From the NCBI GenBank assembly GCA_020631735.1, contig CM036188.1, positions 10,892,214-10,956,213 on the forward strand: a DNA stretch of 64,000 nt, given 5' to 3'. Within the stretch, counting starts at the first letter, position 1. Every line of letters starts with the position of its first letter. A model generated the notes under the pieces. That model was not told the DNA's origin. It saw nothing but the letters and a program-made list of their open reading frames with translations, and ran no database searches. Of this stretch, positions 20,887 to 32,005 are shown piece by piece. The DNA is from Saccharum officinarum. Taxonomy: Eukaryota > Streptophyta > Magnoliopsida > Poales > Poaceae. The position numbers were made by a program, and so were the translations under genes.

Positions 20887-23842
20887 GGGCAAAAACAGGG
20901 AAAGATCTAGCAGGCCCTCGCCCCTTGCTGCTGGCCACCCGCGCGCCACCGCCGCCACCGCTGGCGGTCGCCCCGGCCCCGGCGCCCTCCTCCCCCTCCC
21001 CCTCCCCTCCCCTCAGCCGCTCCCACCTCCCCTGCCCGGCTGCGCGCGGGGAACGGCACATGCGAGGCCGCCGGCGGCTGCCGCGCCTTTCCCGCCGCCG
21101 GCGGGGACGGATCCGGCCGCCACGACCCAACCACGACTAGATCCGGCGGCCAGGCCCTCATCCCCGCCGCTAGCTGCCTCTCCACCTCCACGGGCTGCTC
21201 CACAGCACCGTGGCCCCTCTATGCCGCCACCGCTGCCACCCCCACCACTGGCTTCATCTCCATCACCCTTCTACCCCAGCAGTGCCTCAGAAGGGCCGCT
21301 CCAAGTTCTGTCGGTCGGCGCGGCCGCGCGTGGGAGGGCCGCCCTCCCCACCGGTCCTCTGCAGCGGGCACCCCGGCACCTGCGATGGTGACGCGGACGC
21401 CGCCGGGTGCGAGGACGACGGATCGGTGCCGGTGACCGTCGCCTCTACCGTGGCCGCGGCCTCCAGGTCCGCGGCTGGGCTACCGCGGACGCCTCCCCGA
21501 CACCCTTCGCCTGCTGCGACGGCCAATAGCAGCTGTGGCCCCCCGTGCGCGTCCCCGTCGGTGTCGCCGTTGCCGGTAGCCGCCGGCGTTGCCGTGCAGC
21601 ACGAGGAGTGCGATGCTGCCCCCGACGCCTTCCTCGTCCGCCCATCCGCCCCTACCCCGAGCCCGTCGTCCACCCCTCTAGTAGACGAGCTGGTTCTCAT
21701 CGAGGACGTCTGCGAGGACGAGGACGAGGACGAGGACGTCATTGCCCCTGCTTCCTCACCCTTTTGTGGGCACTTTGCTACCCCCTTCCCGAGCTCGTCC
21801 ACCATGTCCCCTTACGTCGCCCCTTTCCTTCCTGGGGGGCACGGAGGGACGACCCAAGGCTCGGCGCTGGGCCGATGATGGCTTCGGCGAAGGCTTCGAC
21901 GCGGACGTGACGCCAACCTCGATGGCGCCCTACCTGGACACGGTTCGACGGGTGCCGCAGCTGCAGTCGCTGTGCCCGCCGACGCGGCCTGCGAGGCCCC
22001 TGCCGTCCTCCCGCCTAGGGCGTAAGGAGAAACATCACCGACCACATCCACAGCTTGTGCATGGCCTGCCGCCTCGGCCGGTGGAGGGCCGCATTCCGGC
22101 GCGTCTGCGCCTCGGTCGGGTCTCCACCCCTGACGCCGACGGATGGCGGGAGATCCTCCGGCCGGAGGCGCGACCAGAGACTGCCTCGGCTATGCTCTGG
22201 GGACCAGCTCGGGGGGGGGGGTCGGCCTCTTCGTCGTCCTCCACGCCGCATCCCGGCTGATCTCCACGGGAAGTGCCTTAATTGCCTCTCATCCACACAC
22301 CGGGTGGCCACCTGCAAGCTCCCCCAACGGTGTTTGCGTTGCAGGGAGTTTCGGCACACTACACGCGACTGTAACCGCCTGAGGCCCGCGGGCTCTCGGA
22401 GCTCGGGGAGCGCACCTCACTCCCGCCCCCGGCTCGGGTGGCGCACCGATGGGCCGCCGGCAGCGCCCAGTCCAAGAACGCATCGTCGACAACCGCCAGG
22501 GCACCCACCAGGCTGCCGCCGCAGGCACCAACCAGCTGACTTCCCCTGGCTCATCATCCGCGGCAGGGGGCAACCCGAGGGCGGAGGCGGATGTCGGCAT
22601 TGGCCGGCGTCGGCATCGTCGACGTTAGCACTGGAGGAGGAGGCGGCGCTGTGGACGGTCGAAGGAGACCTCGCAGGCACTGCCGGTCGGCACCGCGCCA
22701 CCAGGGACCGTCGAGACACACAGCGGGAGGAGCTCCGCCCAACCTGACCTGTTGGCGCGGACAATTCGCCCGGATGTTACGTATGCTCGCGACATCGAGG
22801 AGGACCCGATGTTGGAGGAGTTTGCAGCCTCCCTCGCCAGCGGTCGGCCCACCGGGAGGGACTCCTCGCCGTGCGAGGGCACTGGGCCTCCCGCTTGGGT
22901 TGACCCGATGCTTGATGAACTCGATGCCTCGCTTGTCGCCAGTCGTTCGGTGGGTGCTTCGGCGCTTGAGGGCCCGTCTACTCCGCCTGCGGCCCCTCTA
23001 GGAGCTCAGGCTTGGTTGGTGGACGTCCGTTCGCCACCACCAATGGTTCACCTCAACTTTGCGGATGCTGAGGAGTCGGGGGTGGAGGCTGAGGCCCCCT
23101 CGTCGCACGTCAACGACACGGGTCGCCTTGACGTCGAGGCTGGCGACGTGGCTCTTGCTGTGTCGGAGGCAGCCTTGGCTGTGGATCTCTGCTCTTCAGG
23201 CTCGGACGTATGCGGCTCGGGCGAAACATCCTCGGCGACGGTATTGGCGGGGAGATCCCCTCCAGCCATGTCGGCTGTCGTTGCGGCCGCGTTGTCGTTT
23301 GAGGAGAGTTTGGAGGAGCGGCTTTGTCTTCCTTTGCAGACGCCCCTCATCCAGGGGCCGCCGAGGTTGCGCAGACCTCGAACGCCGGCTCCGGTTACGT
23401 CGTTATGGCGCAGTGAGCGCATCGCCGAACCGCGCGAGGCAGACATCACCAAACAGGCCTAGCGTGTTCTCATGAACAAGCTAGGTTTGGAGGCTCCGTC
23501 CCCAATGTTGCCTCCGACACAGTGCGCAAATACAAGGCGGCCTTTCGGGAGCTGCTTTCAGACTACACCCATGACGTGCTACAGCTTCTTCTTGGTGGAG
23601 AGTTTGACCCAGTGGCCATGGAGCTGAACATGATCGGGTTGGACGACGAGGACAACTAGCCCATCGGCACCAGCACCTTTGTTCTTATAGTTTTATGTAA
23701 TTACAACCTCGTGCGAGTGTCGTAAGGATGCGGTGTACGATTTTCGGTAATCTTCGGATTACCGTAAGTTCACCCTGTCTGTAACAAAATTCATTTATTC
23801 TGCTTAATCAAACACGGGCTATAGCATGTTCTCGAAAAAAAA
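20887..23842 (+). mobile_element. LINE-derived retrocopy carrying ORF1 only
   Basis: A GC-rich block holds a decayed ORF1 with zinc knuckles, then about 175 bases of 3' UTR, then gttctcg plus a run of A (23834-23844) as in grass LINEs. It is bordered by a candidate target duplication AATGCTTGCAT (20876-20886) / AATACTTGCGT (23843-23853), two transitions apart. No endonuclease or RT follows ORF1. Either ORF2 was deleted or this is a half-LINE type non-autonomous family mobilised in trans. Confidence 0.72.
20940..23659 (+). pseudogene. LINE ORF1-like protein with two CCHC zinc knuckles, frameshifted
   Basis: ORF1 proteins coat LINE RNA. The N-terminal part is Pro/Ala/Ser-rich. An acidic EDEDEDED stretch lies near 21715-21740, and a DADGWREILR motif near 22135. 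Two perfect C-X2-C-X4-H-X4-C knuckles follow (CLNCLSSTHRVATC and CLRCREFRHTTRDC, about 22274-22373). The C-terminal part has WRSERIAEPREADITKQA (about 23402-23460) and, after a TAG and a frameshift, a helical end FRELLSDYTHDVLQLLLGG to a TAG at 23657. Reading moves through all three frames, one shift falling near a run of about ten G at 22210-22220, so no functional protein is made. Confidence 0.75.
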
Positions 23843-24149
23843 AATACTTGCGTAACCTTTCAGCATTGATCGTACTATTAAATTACAAAATATGCCTTAT
23901 GGCTAAATGACATGTAGCACTTACTTTTAAAACTCTGCGTCTGCTAGGATGGATGCATGCGTCAGTGTAAGCTGCACGAGCGTGAAAAAAAGGCGTTTAT
24001 ACACGCCGGTCCTCTGTGGTTGCTGCATGGCATCGGCACCAATAATGGCGGGTATCATGTGGCTATCATGGCAAATGCTCCACTCACATCACATGTCCTG
24101 AAAACCTCTGAACCGCAACAGTGGATCCCGCTCGCTGAAGTCTCTCTCT

Positions 24150-24424
24150 GGCCTTGTTTAGTCCCCAACTTCTTCCTCAAATTTCACTATACAAACAGAA
24201 GATTTCCCGTCACATCGAAATATCAGCACATGTATGAAGTACTAAATGTAGATGAAATTAAAAACTAATTATACAGTTTTGTTGTACTTTGCGAGACGAA
24301 CATTTTAAACCTAATTAGTCAAAGTTTAGACAATTTTTACCAAATACAAACGAATTACTACAGTGCGTATTTAATGCGCACTGTAGCAATTCGAACGCTC
24401 CCGAATCAGGATCTAAACAAGGGC
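24150..24424. mobile_element. MITE, GGCCTTGTTTAG family, TSD TCT
   Basis: The ends are GGCCTTGTTTAG and CTAAACAAGGGC, with an exact 3-base flank TCT on both sides. The 3-base duplication fits PIF/Harbinger. The body holds the family's gcgagacgaac and tacatttagtact-type blocks (in reverse here). Confidence 0.85.
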
Positions 24425-25486
24425 TCTCTGTCTGTCTTGCAGGCAGCATGAGTATCTCGCAGTCGCAGTCATATTGGGTGGGAAATGACCAAAAGAAGAA
24501 AAACTGGAGAAGACGAGAAGGTAAAGATGCCGCCGATTTTACATTATTCCCTCTTGCATACGTAGTTGCCTGCCATCCGTTGGTGCTTTGCTTGGTTGCC
24601 TTTTGTAAGGGCATCACTAATGGAGGCTAACACTATTAGTGATTCTAGTACAAATAAAGTGATCTACATAGACTAGAAAATGTTAAGACTACTATTCATA
24701 CAATGTAAACTATTACTGTTTGTGGTTTGCAAAGAATCTTTTTCCTTTCATCAAATATCACCTTTATTTTTTCTCTCTTTTTTTAGCATGGATCACCTTC
24801 TCTCTCCTAAGCATACGTAGCTTCTGTAAGTCACTATGATAAATATAGAGCACCTACTTTCTTTATTTGATCCTACCTGAGGCTACCAGTGAAAAAGCAG
24901 TGTTGGGAAGCCCTGGGAGGCAAGCAGCATCCAGGAGCACGCACATGTTGCAAGATATTTTCTTTTCGTTCTCGTTTTTGGTGCGTAGTACGTGGTGGCA
25001 GGGACCATTCCTCCAACTGATGTCGTTTCACTTCTCAGAGCAAGTATTACGGTTGGCGGCAAGCCGGCTGAATCCTAGCTGGCGCAGAGGATAGAAGAGA
25101 GAGAGTGTGGAGCAGGCGTTTTGTGAAACGCCAGCCTAAAGCGGGCGGTATGTGCCCAGCTGCACTCCCATTGGCTGTTATCTTGCTGGGCTCGCTCCTC
25201 ATTGCTTGCATGCGCTGCTGCAAAGCTACTACTGCTCCCTGCCGCATTAAATGCCAGCCACGGTGGAGTATTTCGCCGGCTAGCCGGCTGCACCATTGCC
25301 TTTGCTCTCACTTCACTTGTGCCGCTGTAAGCGACGCGGGCGAGGGCTGCGTCATAAAGCTTTTTTCTCTCGTACTACTAGCACGTTGCGTCGGAGACTG
25401 CAAGAGTGCGTGCGTGTGTGCACGCTGCACAGTGACTTGTTCTGTGATCTCTGGAGGTGCTAGGCGGCCGGCTAGCGTATCTGCCT
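24425..25486. other. Gene-free stretch between MITEs
   Basis: Mixed-composition DNA with no recognisable gene. The 130-codon ORF at 25105-25497 has no protein-like pattern that I can support. Confidence 0.35.
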
Positions 25487-25781
25487 GGTCTGGTTAGTTC
25501 CTAATTTTTTTTTCTTTATCCATCACATCAAATATTTCGATACATACATAGAATACTAAACGTAGACGAAAAAAACTAATTGCACAGTTTTCGGAGAAAT
25601 CGCGAGACGAATCTTCTAAGCTTAATTAGTCTATGAAAAGTCTTAAGTGCTACCGTAATCAACATGTGCTAATGACGAATTAATTAGTATTATTAGATTC
25701 GTCTCGCAGTTTTCTAACGGGTTTTGTAATTTATTTTTTATTAGTATCTAAAAACGGTGTGAGACCTAGAACTAAACGCAA
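25487..25781. mobile_element. MITE of the same swarm (ends GGTTAGTTCC / GAACTAAACGC)
   Basis: The body contains ctaattgcacagttt, cgcgagacgaatcttctaag and the inverted partner attagattcgtctcgcag, so most of it forms a large hairpin. The termini are eroded and no clean duplication is visible. Confidence 0.65.
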
Positions 25782-25917
25782 CCTTCGTGCGGTGCAGTGC
25801 AGTGTGCAGGGCAAAGCAGAGACGCAGACAACCCGGGCCTGCCGCCTGCGCGTTCCGCTTTTTCTCGCGCACTGAGCAGAGGCTCCGCTGACGTGACGGA
25901 GAAGAGAAGGGCGATGA

Positions 25918-26165
25918 GGCTGTTTAGCTGGGGAAAAAGTTTAGGTTCGGCTACTGTAGCTTTTTTTTTTTTGTTTTATTTGGTAATTTATGTTCAATTA
26001 TGGACTAATTAGGCTTAAAAGATTTGTCTCGTGATTTACAACTAAACTGTGTAATTAGTTTTTTCTTTGGTCTATATTTAGTACTCCATGCATATGCCGC
26101 AAGATTTGATGTGACAGGTACTGTAGCACTTTTTAGGTTCACTTTTTGTGAACTAAACATGGGCC
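25918..26165. mobile_element. MITE of the GGC(C)TGTTTAG family
   Basis: The left end is GGCTGTTTAG and the right end GAACTAAACATGGGCC. The body has the family's ctactgtagctttt and attaggcttaaaag blocks. Its right end merges with the next MITE. Confidence 0.65.
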
Positions 26166-26428
26166 GTGTTTAGATCCCAAATTCGGGACGCCGATTCGGG
26201 CAATGTAGGTACAGTGCCCGTGTCGGAACACTGTAGCATTTTTGTTTTTTAGTGTAAAAAATTATCTAAAAATTAATTAATTAGACTCAAAATGTTCGTC
26301 TCGGAGCAATTAGTTTTTGATTTTATCTACATTTAGTACTCTATGCATTTACCGATATTTTAATGTGATGAAGAATCTTCTTTTTGCATTGTAGAATTTT
26401 AGGGAGAATTTAGGATCTAAACAAGGCC
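26162..26428. mobile_element. MITE of the GGCCGTGTTTAG family
   Basis: The ends are GGCCGTGTTTAG and CTAAACAAGGCC, with the body motifs cactgtagcatttttg, gttcgtctcg and tacatttagtactctatgca. It abuts the previous copy with no spacer, so one may have inserted at the end of the other. Confidence 0.75.
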
Positions 26429-26562
26429 AGGCCCGATGGTGGTCTGTTTCGCACTGACTTAGCAGGCGCCTTCTGCCTTTTTTTTTCTCGCCGTGGCACT
26501 GTGGCAGTGCCTGCACCTGCACCTGCGTTGCATGCAGGCCGTGGTGCGGCGGTGCCGGCTCC

Positions 26563-26804
26563 GGCTGTGTTTACTTCCTTAAAAAAATACTGTACAAATA
26601 AAAGATTCCCCGTCACATCAAACTTGCGATACATGTATAGAGTACTAAATGTAGATGAAATCAAAAACTAATTGTACAGCTTAGTTGTACTTTGCGAGAC
26701 GAACGTTTTGAACCTGATTAGTCAACGGTTGGACACTATTTACCAAATAAAGCTAAAACGTGCTACAGTATTTTTTTACACCTTTTTGCGGAACTAAACA
26801 CACC
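26563..26804. mobile_element. MITE of the same swarm
   Basis: The ends are GGCTGTGTTTAC and CTAAACACACC. The body carries agattccccgtcacatcaaa, gcgagacgaacg and gctacagta. Confidence 0.7.
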
Positions 26805-26819
26805 CTCCATCGCATTCTT

Positions 26820-27070
26820 TTCTCGCTTCGCCTGTCAGCGAGCACTGCAATGAACACTGTAGCAGCTTTTGTTTTTTAGTGCAAAAAATTGTTTAAAAAA
26901 TGATAAATTAGACTCAAAATGTTCATCTCGTAAAGTACAACAAAGCTGTGCAATTAGTTTTTAATTTCATCTACATTTAGTACTTCATGCATTTACCGAC
27001 ATTTTGATGTGATGGAGAATCTCCTTTTTGCATAGTGGAATTTAGGGTTGGATTTGGAACTAAACAAGTC
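26820..27070. mobile_element. MITE of the same swarm, left end lost
   Basis: The body has cactgtagcagcttttg, gttcatctcgtaaagtacaa and tacatttagtacttcatgca, and the right end is GGAACTAAACAAGTCC. The left terminus is not recognisable. Confidence 0.6.
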
Positions 27071-28715
27071 CAGTATTTGGAGAGCGGGCGAAGGCCTCGG
27101 TGGTGCGGCTACCAGAAGGCAGAGGCAGAGGGGGACAGAGCAGACGCAGGCGGTTGTGGCGAGGCGTGAGCGTGCGCACAGTGCCCGATTCTGTACATGT
27201 GTGTGAGTGTGTGTTTGTGTGTGCATGACACTGTGGACTGTGTGGTGGCTCATGGGATGGGTGGTGGGCAGTGGTGTCATCACCCGTGGGTGGTGTATGG
27301 GCTCATGCCTGGCTGCTGTGCTGAGAAGAAAAGCGGTGCTCTGCTCCTGCTCTCACAGGGCTTTTCAGCGATCTAAAGGGTTGGTTGGGTGTGGGTGTGG
27401 GGAGTATAACACAGGTTGGATTTTATTCTTGGTGCCTGCTTGTTGCCCATATTCATGTGGATTTGTTGGGCCATTTTGTCGCCTGAATCCCTACTCCCTA
27501 GCTAGTGCTTGGATTCTTTGCTAGCCCTACATGGACGAGTGCTCAAGTAAAGAGCAGGAGGGAACATGCAATGATCGATCGCACACGCGCGCTCTTCCGT
27601 ACAGAACGAAGGAGTACAGTCAGCGTGCAAGAGCTACTCCTCCTAGGTCGTCCTAGCTAGCTAGTGCTAGTACTACACTCAAGATGTGATGAGGAAGGCG
27701 TTCGTCACGGGAGGAGGGTAACGTGCGGCAGGTGCCTTTGCCTGTGATATGCACGCACGCGCTGCATGCGCGCCGTGATGGCCTGTTCGCTGAAAACCTC
27801 TGATTTACTGTGTACTATAGCTAAACTGATAAGTCCGGACACGTATAGGCACCGGAGCTGCACTGCACCTGCATCTACATGCATGGTCCATGCATTTGTA
27901 CGTATATATAGGCCGGTCCCTTCCCTTCCCTCCTGGCCTCCTGGCCGGCTCGCCCACTCGGCTCCTGGTCCGGCCGGCCTCCGGACCCCGGGACGCGACG
28001 GGACCCCAACGTACGTACGCACGCTTGGGCCGGCGATGGCGTACGTGGCTGGTGGCCGCTGCTGCATGCCGATGCCATTGTTAGGCGCCGCGGCGTTGCT
28101 CGTGGTCCGCCGGTGGAATTAACGTGCCGACCACCTGGCTCCCTCTCCCTGTCTCGATCGATCATCTCCCTCCTCCCCTGCATCGTCCTCTGCTGCGGTG
28201 ATGCATGCAGCACCACCAGCACACCGTATGTATCTCCGCTGTGTGTGCCTCAGCTCGAGCGTAGTACTACAGCAGTAGCGTACCAGCGTGCATGTGTGAC
28301 ACTGGCCCCGGAGCGTGGAGCGAGCGAGTCTCTGGCGTCTGGCGGACGACGCGACTGTTGGTGGCCGGCTCGACTATTGGCGCTGCTGTGCCCCTGCAGG
28401 CCTGCTCCTGGTCCTGGTGTGCAGTTGTGCACAGGGCAGGCAGACGCCAGGCGGTGTGTGGCACATGCACGCGCAAGCGAGCTCAGCTCATGCATGCATC
28501 AATGATTTCCCCCACTTGCATTGCGCCCTTGCGGTCATCCGTCCTGACCTGAACGAACCAACCAACAAGTGAACGCAGCCGCATCCGTCCTGTGGCTGGC
28601 ATGCATAGCCATTATATTAGCCATGCACGGCCACAGGATGGTACGGTGGGTGGCAACGCGGTGACAGGTGACGTCGCCGGCCGTCGTCGTCCCTCTCGAG
28701 CTAGTCTCGACTCTG
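27071..28715. other. Gene-free, partly GC-rich interval
   Basis: A short GT-rich run lies at 27198-27225. The 27700-28570 part is CpG-rich with many short overlapping ORFs on both strands but no domain or splice structure I can support. It could be a promoter of a gene not seen here. Confidence 0.35.
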
Positions 28716-28938
28716 AGGTTGTTTAGTTCACCCAAAAACTTTACCCTATCACATCGAATGTTTAGAGACATATATGAAGCATTAAATATAGATAAAAAAT
28801 AACTAATTGCATAGTTTACATATATTTTGCGAGACGAATCTTTTAAGTCTAATTAGTCCATGATTGAACACTAATTACTATAGCTCTATATATGCTACAG
28901 TACCCTAAAACTTTATAGCCCCTGAACTAAACACGTCC
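28716..28938. mobile_element. MITE of the same swarm
   Basis: The ends are AGGTTGTTTAGTTC and GAACTAAACACGTCCT, with the body motifs ctatcacatcgaatgttt, gcgagacgaatcttttaagt and gctacagtaccc. Confidence 0.65.
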
Positions 28939-29006
28939 TCCCACACCACCAAACACGCCCATTCACATGCATCATGCATGTGTGTATTATATATGTATAA
29001 GCATAT

Positions 29007-29100
29007 ATGTACTTCCTCCATTAAGAAAAAATGCACACAGCCACACATATTGTTTTTCAACGAGTGAAATAATCTTAAGTTTGATAAAATATGTAAAAAA
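29007..29100. mobile_element. Stowaway MITE fragment
   Basis: It starts TACTTCCTCCATT (TA plus CTCCCTCCGT-type end) followed by the family's aaatatgtaaaaaaaatact body. The other half is missing, possibly cut off by the neighbouring element at 29124. Confidence 0.45.
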
Positions 29101-29123
29101 AATACTGAGTAAAATGTACGAGT

Positions 29124-29303
29124 GGTACTTAAACTTGTCTCGTAGTGTTATTCAGGTCTCCGAACTCTAAAAATGTATTTTTAGGTACCCGGAATTGTCT
29201 TAGGGTGTCATCTAGGTCCATATCTCTCAAAATTTCATTATTAGGTCCTTAAATTTGTCATAGCGTGCCATCTAGATCCGAACGAGCTCCCATTAATCCA
29301 CAT
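29124..29303 (+). repeat. Three tandem 60-bp units of the element terminus
   Basis: Units begin at 29124, 29184 and 29244, each GGTACTT/GGTACCC/GGTCCTT followed by an aattgtc...tagtgt.atctaggtc block. They are well diverged from each other, so the triplication is old. Confidence 0.75.
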
Positions 29304-29745
29304 GCTGATGTCTAGCACTCTATCTACATGCTCTCGGCTCTCCCCCTCTCTTCTAGCTCCATCTCTATTCTCTACGCTTGCCAATCTAGTGTGGCATTAT
29401 TGCATCATAGTCGCCAACTTGCCATTCCTAACACATGCCTTCATCTATCATTCTCCAGGCCACGCCGTCATCAGTAGTGGTGGTTGCAAGTCCAAAGGTA
29501 TTGCTCCTTAGGCAGAAGTGGTATGCGAACGATTGCTTTGCCATTAAATTCCTGTTCTGGTCGAGAATGATGTGTGGGCCCAACTGCTATGTTACGTGTC
29601 AAGAATGATGTGTGGACCCAATTGCTATGTTATGTGGCGTCTGCGGAGTAGATTGGTTCTATTTGGACAAGTTGAAGATCTAAAACTGCATTTCAAGAGT
29701 TTGGGAGCATAGATGACACTCCGAGACAAGGTTCGAGTATTGTCC
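29124..29745. mobile_element. Mutator-like or unclassified element with ~45-bp inverted ends
   Basis: The left end (ttaaacttgtctcgtagtg...) and the inverted right end (cgaaccttgtctcggagtg...) match over roughly 45 bases with several changes and one gap. The left terminus is triplicated as 60-bp units (see separate entry). No transposase is present, so it is non-autonomous. Long inverted ends suggest Mutator-like, but I could not fix the 9-base duplication that would prove it. Confidence 0.55.
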
Positions 29746-30540
29746 ATATATTTTATTCAAATACAAATGTCAATACTATTTATACAGATCTAATCAAATT
29801 TAAAATTGATCAAATACTCGAAAATAAGATGTCCACATTTTTTAGGGAGCGTGTATATATGTATTTGCAGAGGATGCATGGACAACTGGACATGATGGAC
29901 GCATGCGACGACGCAATTGGGCGCATGAAAAGGGGCATTCAAACTGTTGTTCTGGTAGATCCAGCATCCATCCAGTGATGATATGATATGATTGATCAAT
30001 CCATACACACCCAGGGGTGCTTAGTAGGGAGCTAGTTATTGTGCTGCCGCGTCATCTACCCTCCCTCTTGCCGTGTTGCTCGTGCTGTGCCTGCTCCGAT
30101 CCCGTTCAGTCAGGTAGAAAAGCAGCCGCGCAAATTAAAAGGCCATCCATGACTCACCCTAGCAGCCTAGCTCATGCCAGTGTTACAAATAGGCTACTAC
30201 TTTCTCCATCCCAGTGTTTCTCCTGCCAAAAAACAAAAAGACAGCTAAACAGGTGCGACCTAAAGCAGTTTTTTTTCAAAAATAGTTATTTTCGTGTAAT
30301 ATAATTTCTACAGTACTTTGGATGCTGCTTTTGGTTTTCTTTTTTCCAAATGGGTGGAAACAGAGAGATATTTAATAAATTTTTAATGTAGATAAAAGAG
30401 AAGGGATATGTTTCATAGTTGTTTCAACCAGACATATTATAGCTTTTTCACACAAAAAATAGCTCACAACAGCTTTTCCATAGCTCATATCTCAATCACA
30501 ACAATTTTCCCACAGCTCACAGTCGAACTAAACATACCCT
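29746..30540. other. Gene-free AT-rich stretch
   Basis: No gene recognised. A ctactttctccatcccag motif near 30196 may be the end of a lost Stowaway MITE. Confidence 0.35.
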
Positions 30541-30661
30541 AAAATGTAAGTTGTTCTAATTTTTTTTTCTAAATATATGGTTTTTACTATATACCTAAAC
30601 ATAATGTAAGATCTAGATATGTAGCACAACAACTTACAATTTGAAAAATGAAGGGAGTAGT
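30541..30661. mobile_element. Stowaway-like MITE
   Basis: The left body is atgtaagttgttctaatttt and the inverted right body aacaacttacaatttg, and it ends aatgaagggagTA. The TA flank and the terminus fit Tc1/mariner-type Stowaway. Confidence 0.6.
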
Positions 30662-30823
30662 ATTTTCTTAAATGCTAAAGGAATAATCATCTATGAGTCA
30701 AATAGAATAAACGGTTAATTAAACATAAATGATAGATCATAGTGTAGCATTTAAGTATAGTATTTCAATAGGCTAAACGACCGTTTAGATTACCAGTGGA
30801 GCCTCATGTGCCCCTCATACATG

Positions 30824-30915
30824 GTGGCCATTCTCGAGTCTAGACTTGTGATCCATGCTTGCTTAGTAGTGGCCATTCTAGAGTCTAGACTTGTGATATC
30901 CATGCGTGGGTTTGA
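30824..30915. repeat. 45-bp tandem duplication
   Basis: gtggccattctcgagtctag at 30824 recurs at 30869 (gtggccattctagagtctag), both followed by acttgtgat(at)ccatgc. Confidence 0.75.
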
Positions 30916-31339
30916 TTTTGTTGAGGGTATGCTTGGATACAAAGAATAAAATTAAGTCACATAAAGTTTATTAGTCCTAAGCCGTCCAAACATAAACTAA
31001 TTGAGTCTATACCTTAACTAATAATCAGTTCACTAGTTGGCAGAGGGGCCTAATGTGGACTAAAAGGTGCAACCGGAGGAAAAATAACCAAGATACCGGC
31101 CCCCTACCCTATATCCCTCTGCATAAGGTTATCTTGTTCCCCTCTTGCATCGCTTTCTTGGTCTCTCCACCTGCCACTTGTCATTGCCGCCTTTAGGATC
31201 CCCGGCTCTGGCTTCCATCCTCCTCTGTTGCCGCCACCGCCATTTGGAGTTTCAAAGATGAAGTGGAGGATTTTGTTGGACTTATCTAGTCATCCAATAA
31301 TGCAAAAGAAAGCAAGGTAATATACTTGCATACATGGCC
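30916..31339. other. Left flank of the CACTA element, with a coding-like scrap
   Basis: At about 31248-31316 one frame reads SFKDEVEDFVGL, a stop, then SSNNAKESK, ending at a possible splice donor AAG|GTAATA. A Harbinger-like terminus (gggtatgcttggatac, about 30926) lies to its left. Compare with the right flank at 40257. Confidence 0.3.
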
Positions 31340-31357
31340 CACTACCATAATCGACTT

Positions 31358-31760
31358 CTTTGCCGACGGTCAAATGCCGTCGGCAAAGGCGTTTTCGCCG
31401 TCGGCAAAGGCTTTGCCGATGTTTTCCACGTGGCCGTCGGCAAAGCGCGCGTCGGCAAAGACATCTTTGCCGATGACCACGTGTCAGGCCGTCGGCAAAG
31501 CTTTGCCGATGGCTGCGCCAGCCGTCGGCGAAGAGGCCGACAGCCGTCACGGTGATGGATGTCTTTGTTGACGGCTGACGGGGCGGCCATCGGTAAAGAT
31601 TTTTTTTTTGTATTTCTTTGCCGACGGTTTTTAAAAATACCATTGGCAAAGAATTTCTTTATTTTTAATTTTTTTGCACAAAAATGTATTTGCCGACGGT
31701 CGGCCGTCGGCAAAGTTATGGTCACTTTGCCGACGACCGCCTCAGCCATCGGCAAAGCTA
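31358..31760. repeat. Left subterminal repeat array of the CACTA element
   Basis: More than a dozen copies of a 10-12-bp TTTGCCGACGG motif occur in both orientations, many as inverted pairs. Confidence 0.93.
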
Positions 31761-32005
31761 GGAGTTTCTAGAAAAATTTCCCAGAGCTAGGAATTTTTTT
31801 TCTTTTTTTTATGTTTCCTGCATTCTCAGCACGATATATTCACATATATTGAACATTTCATCACATGATTCACACAATATCACAAATGGACCGCATTTCA
31901 GCAACAAATGCAGTTTCAACATGAATCCATTCACAACGTGCTCAAATCCATCCATACATGTCCAACATACACAAAAACATGTCCAACATCAACATCGACG
32001 ACCAT

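Noticed and set aside
27700..28572. Several overlapping ORFs of 60-130 codons
   Set aside because: CpG-rich DNA open in many frames; none shows splice structure or a recognisable motif.
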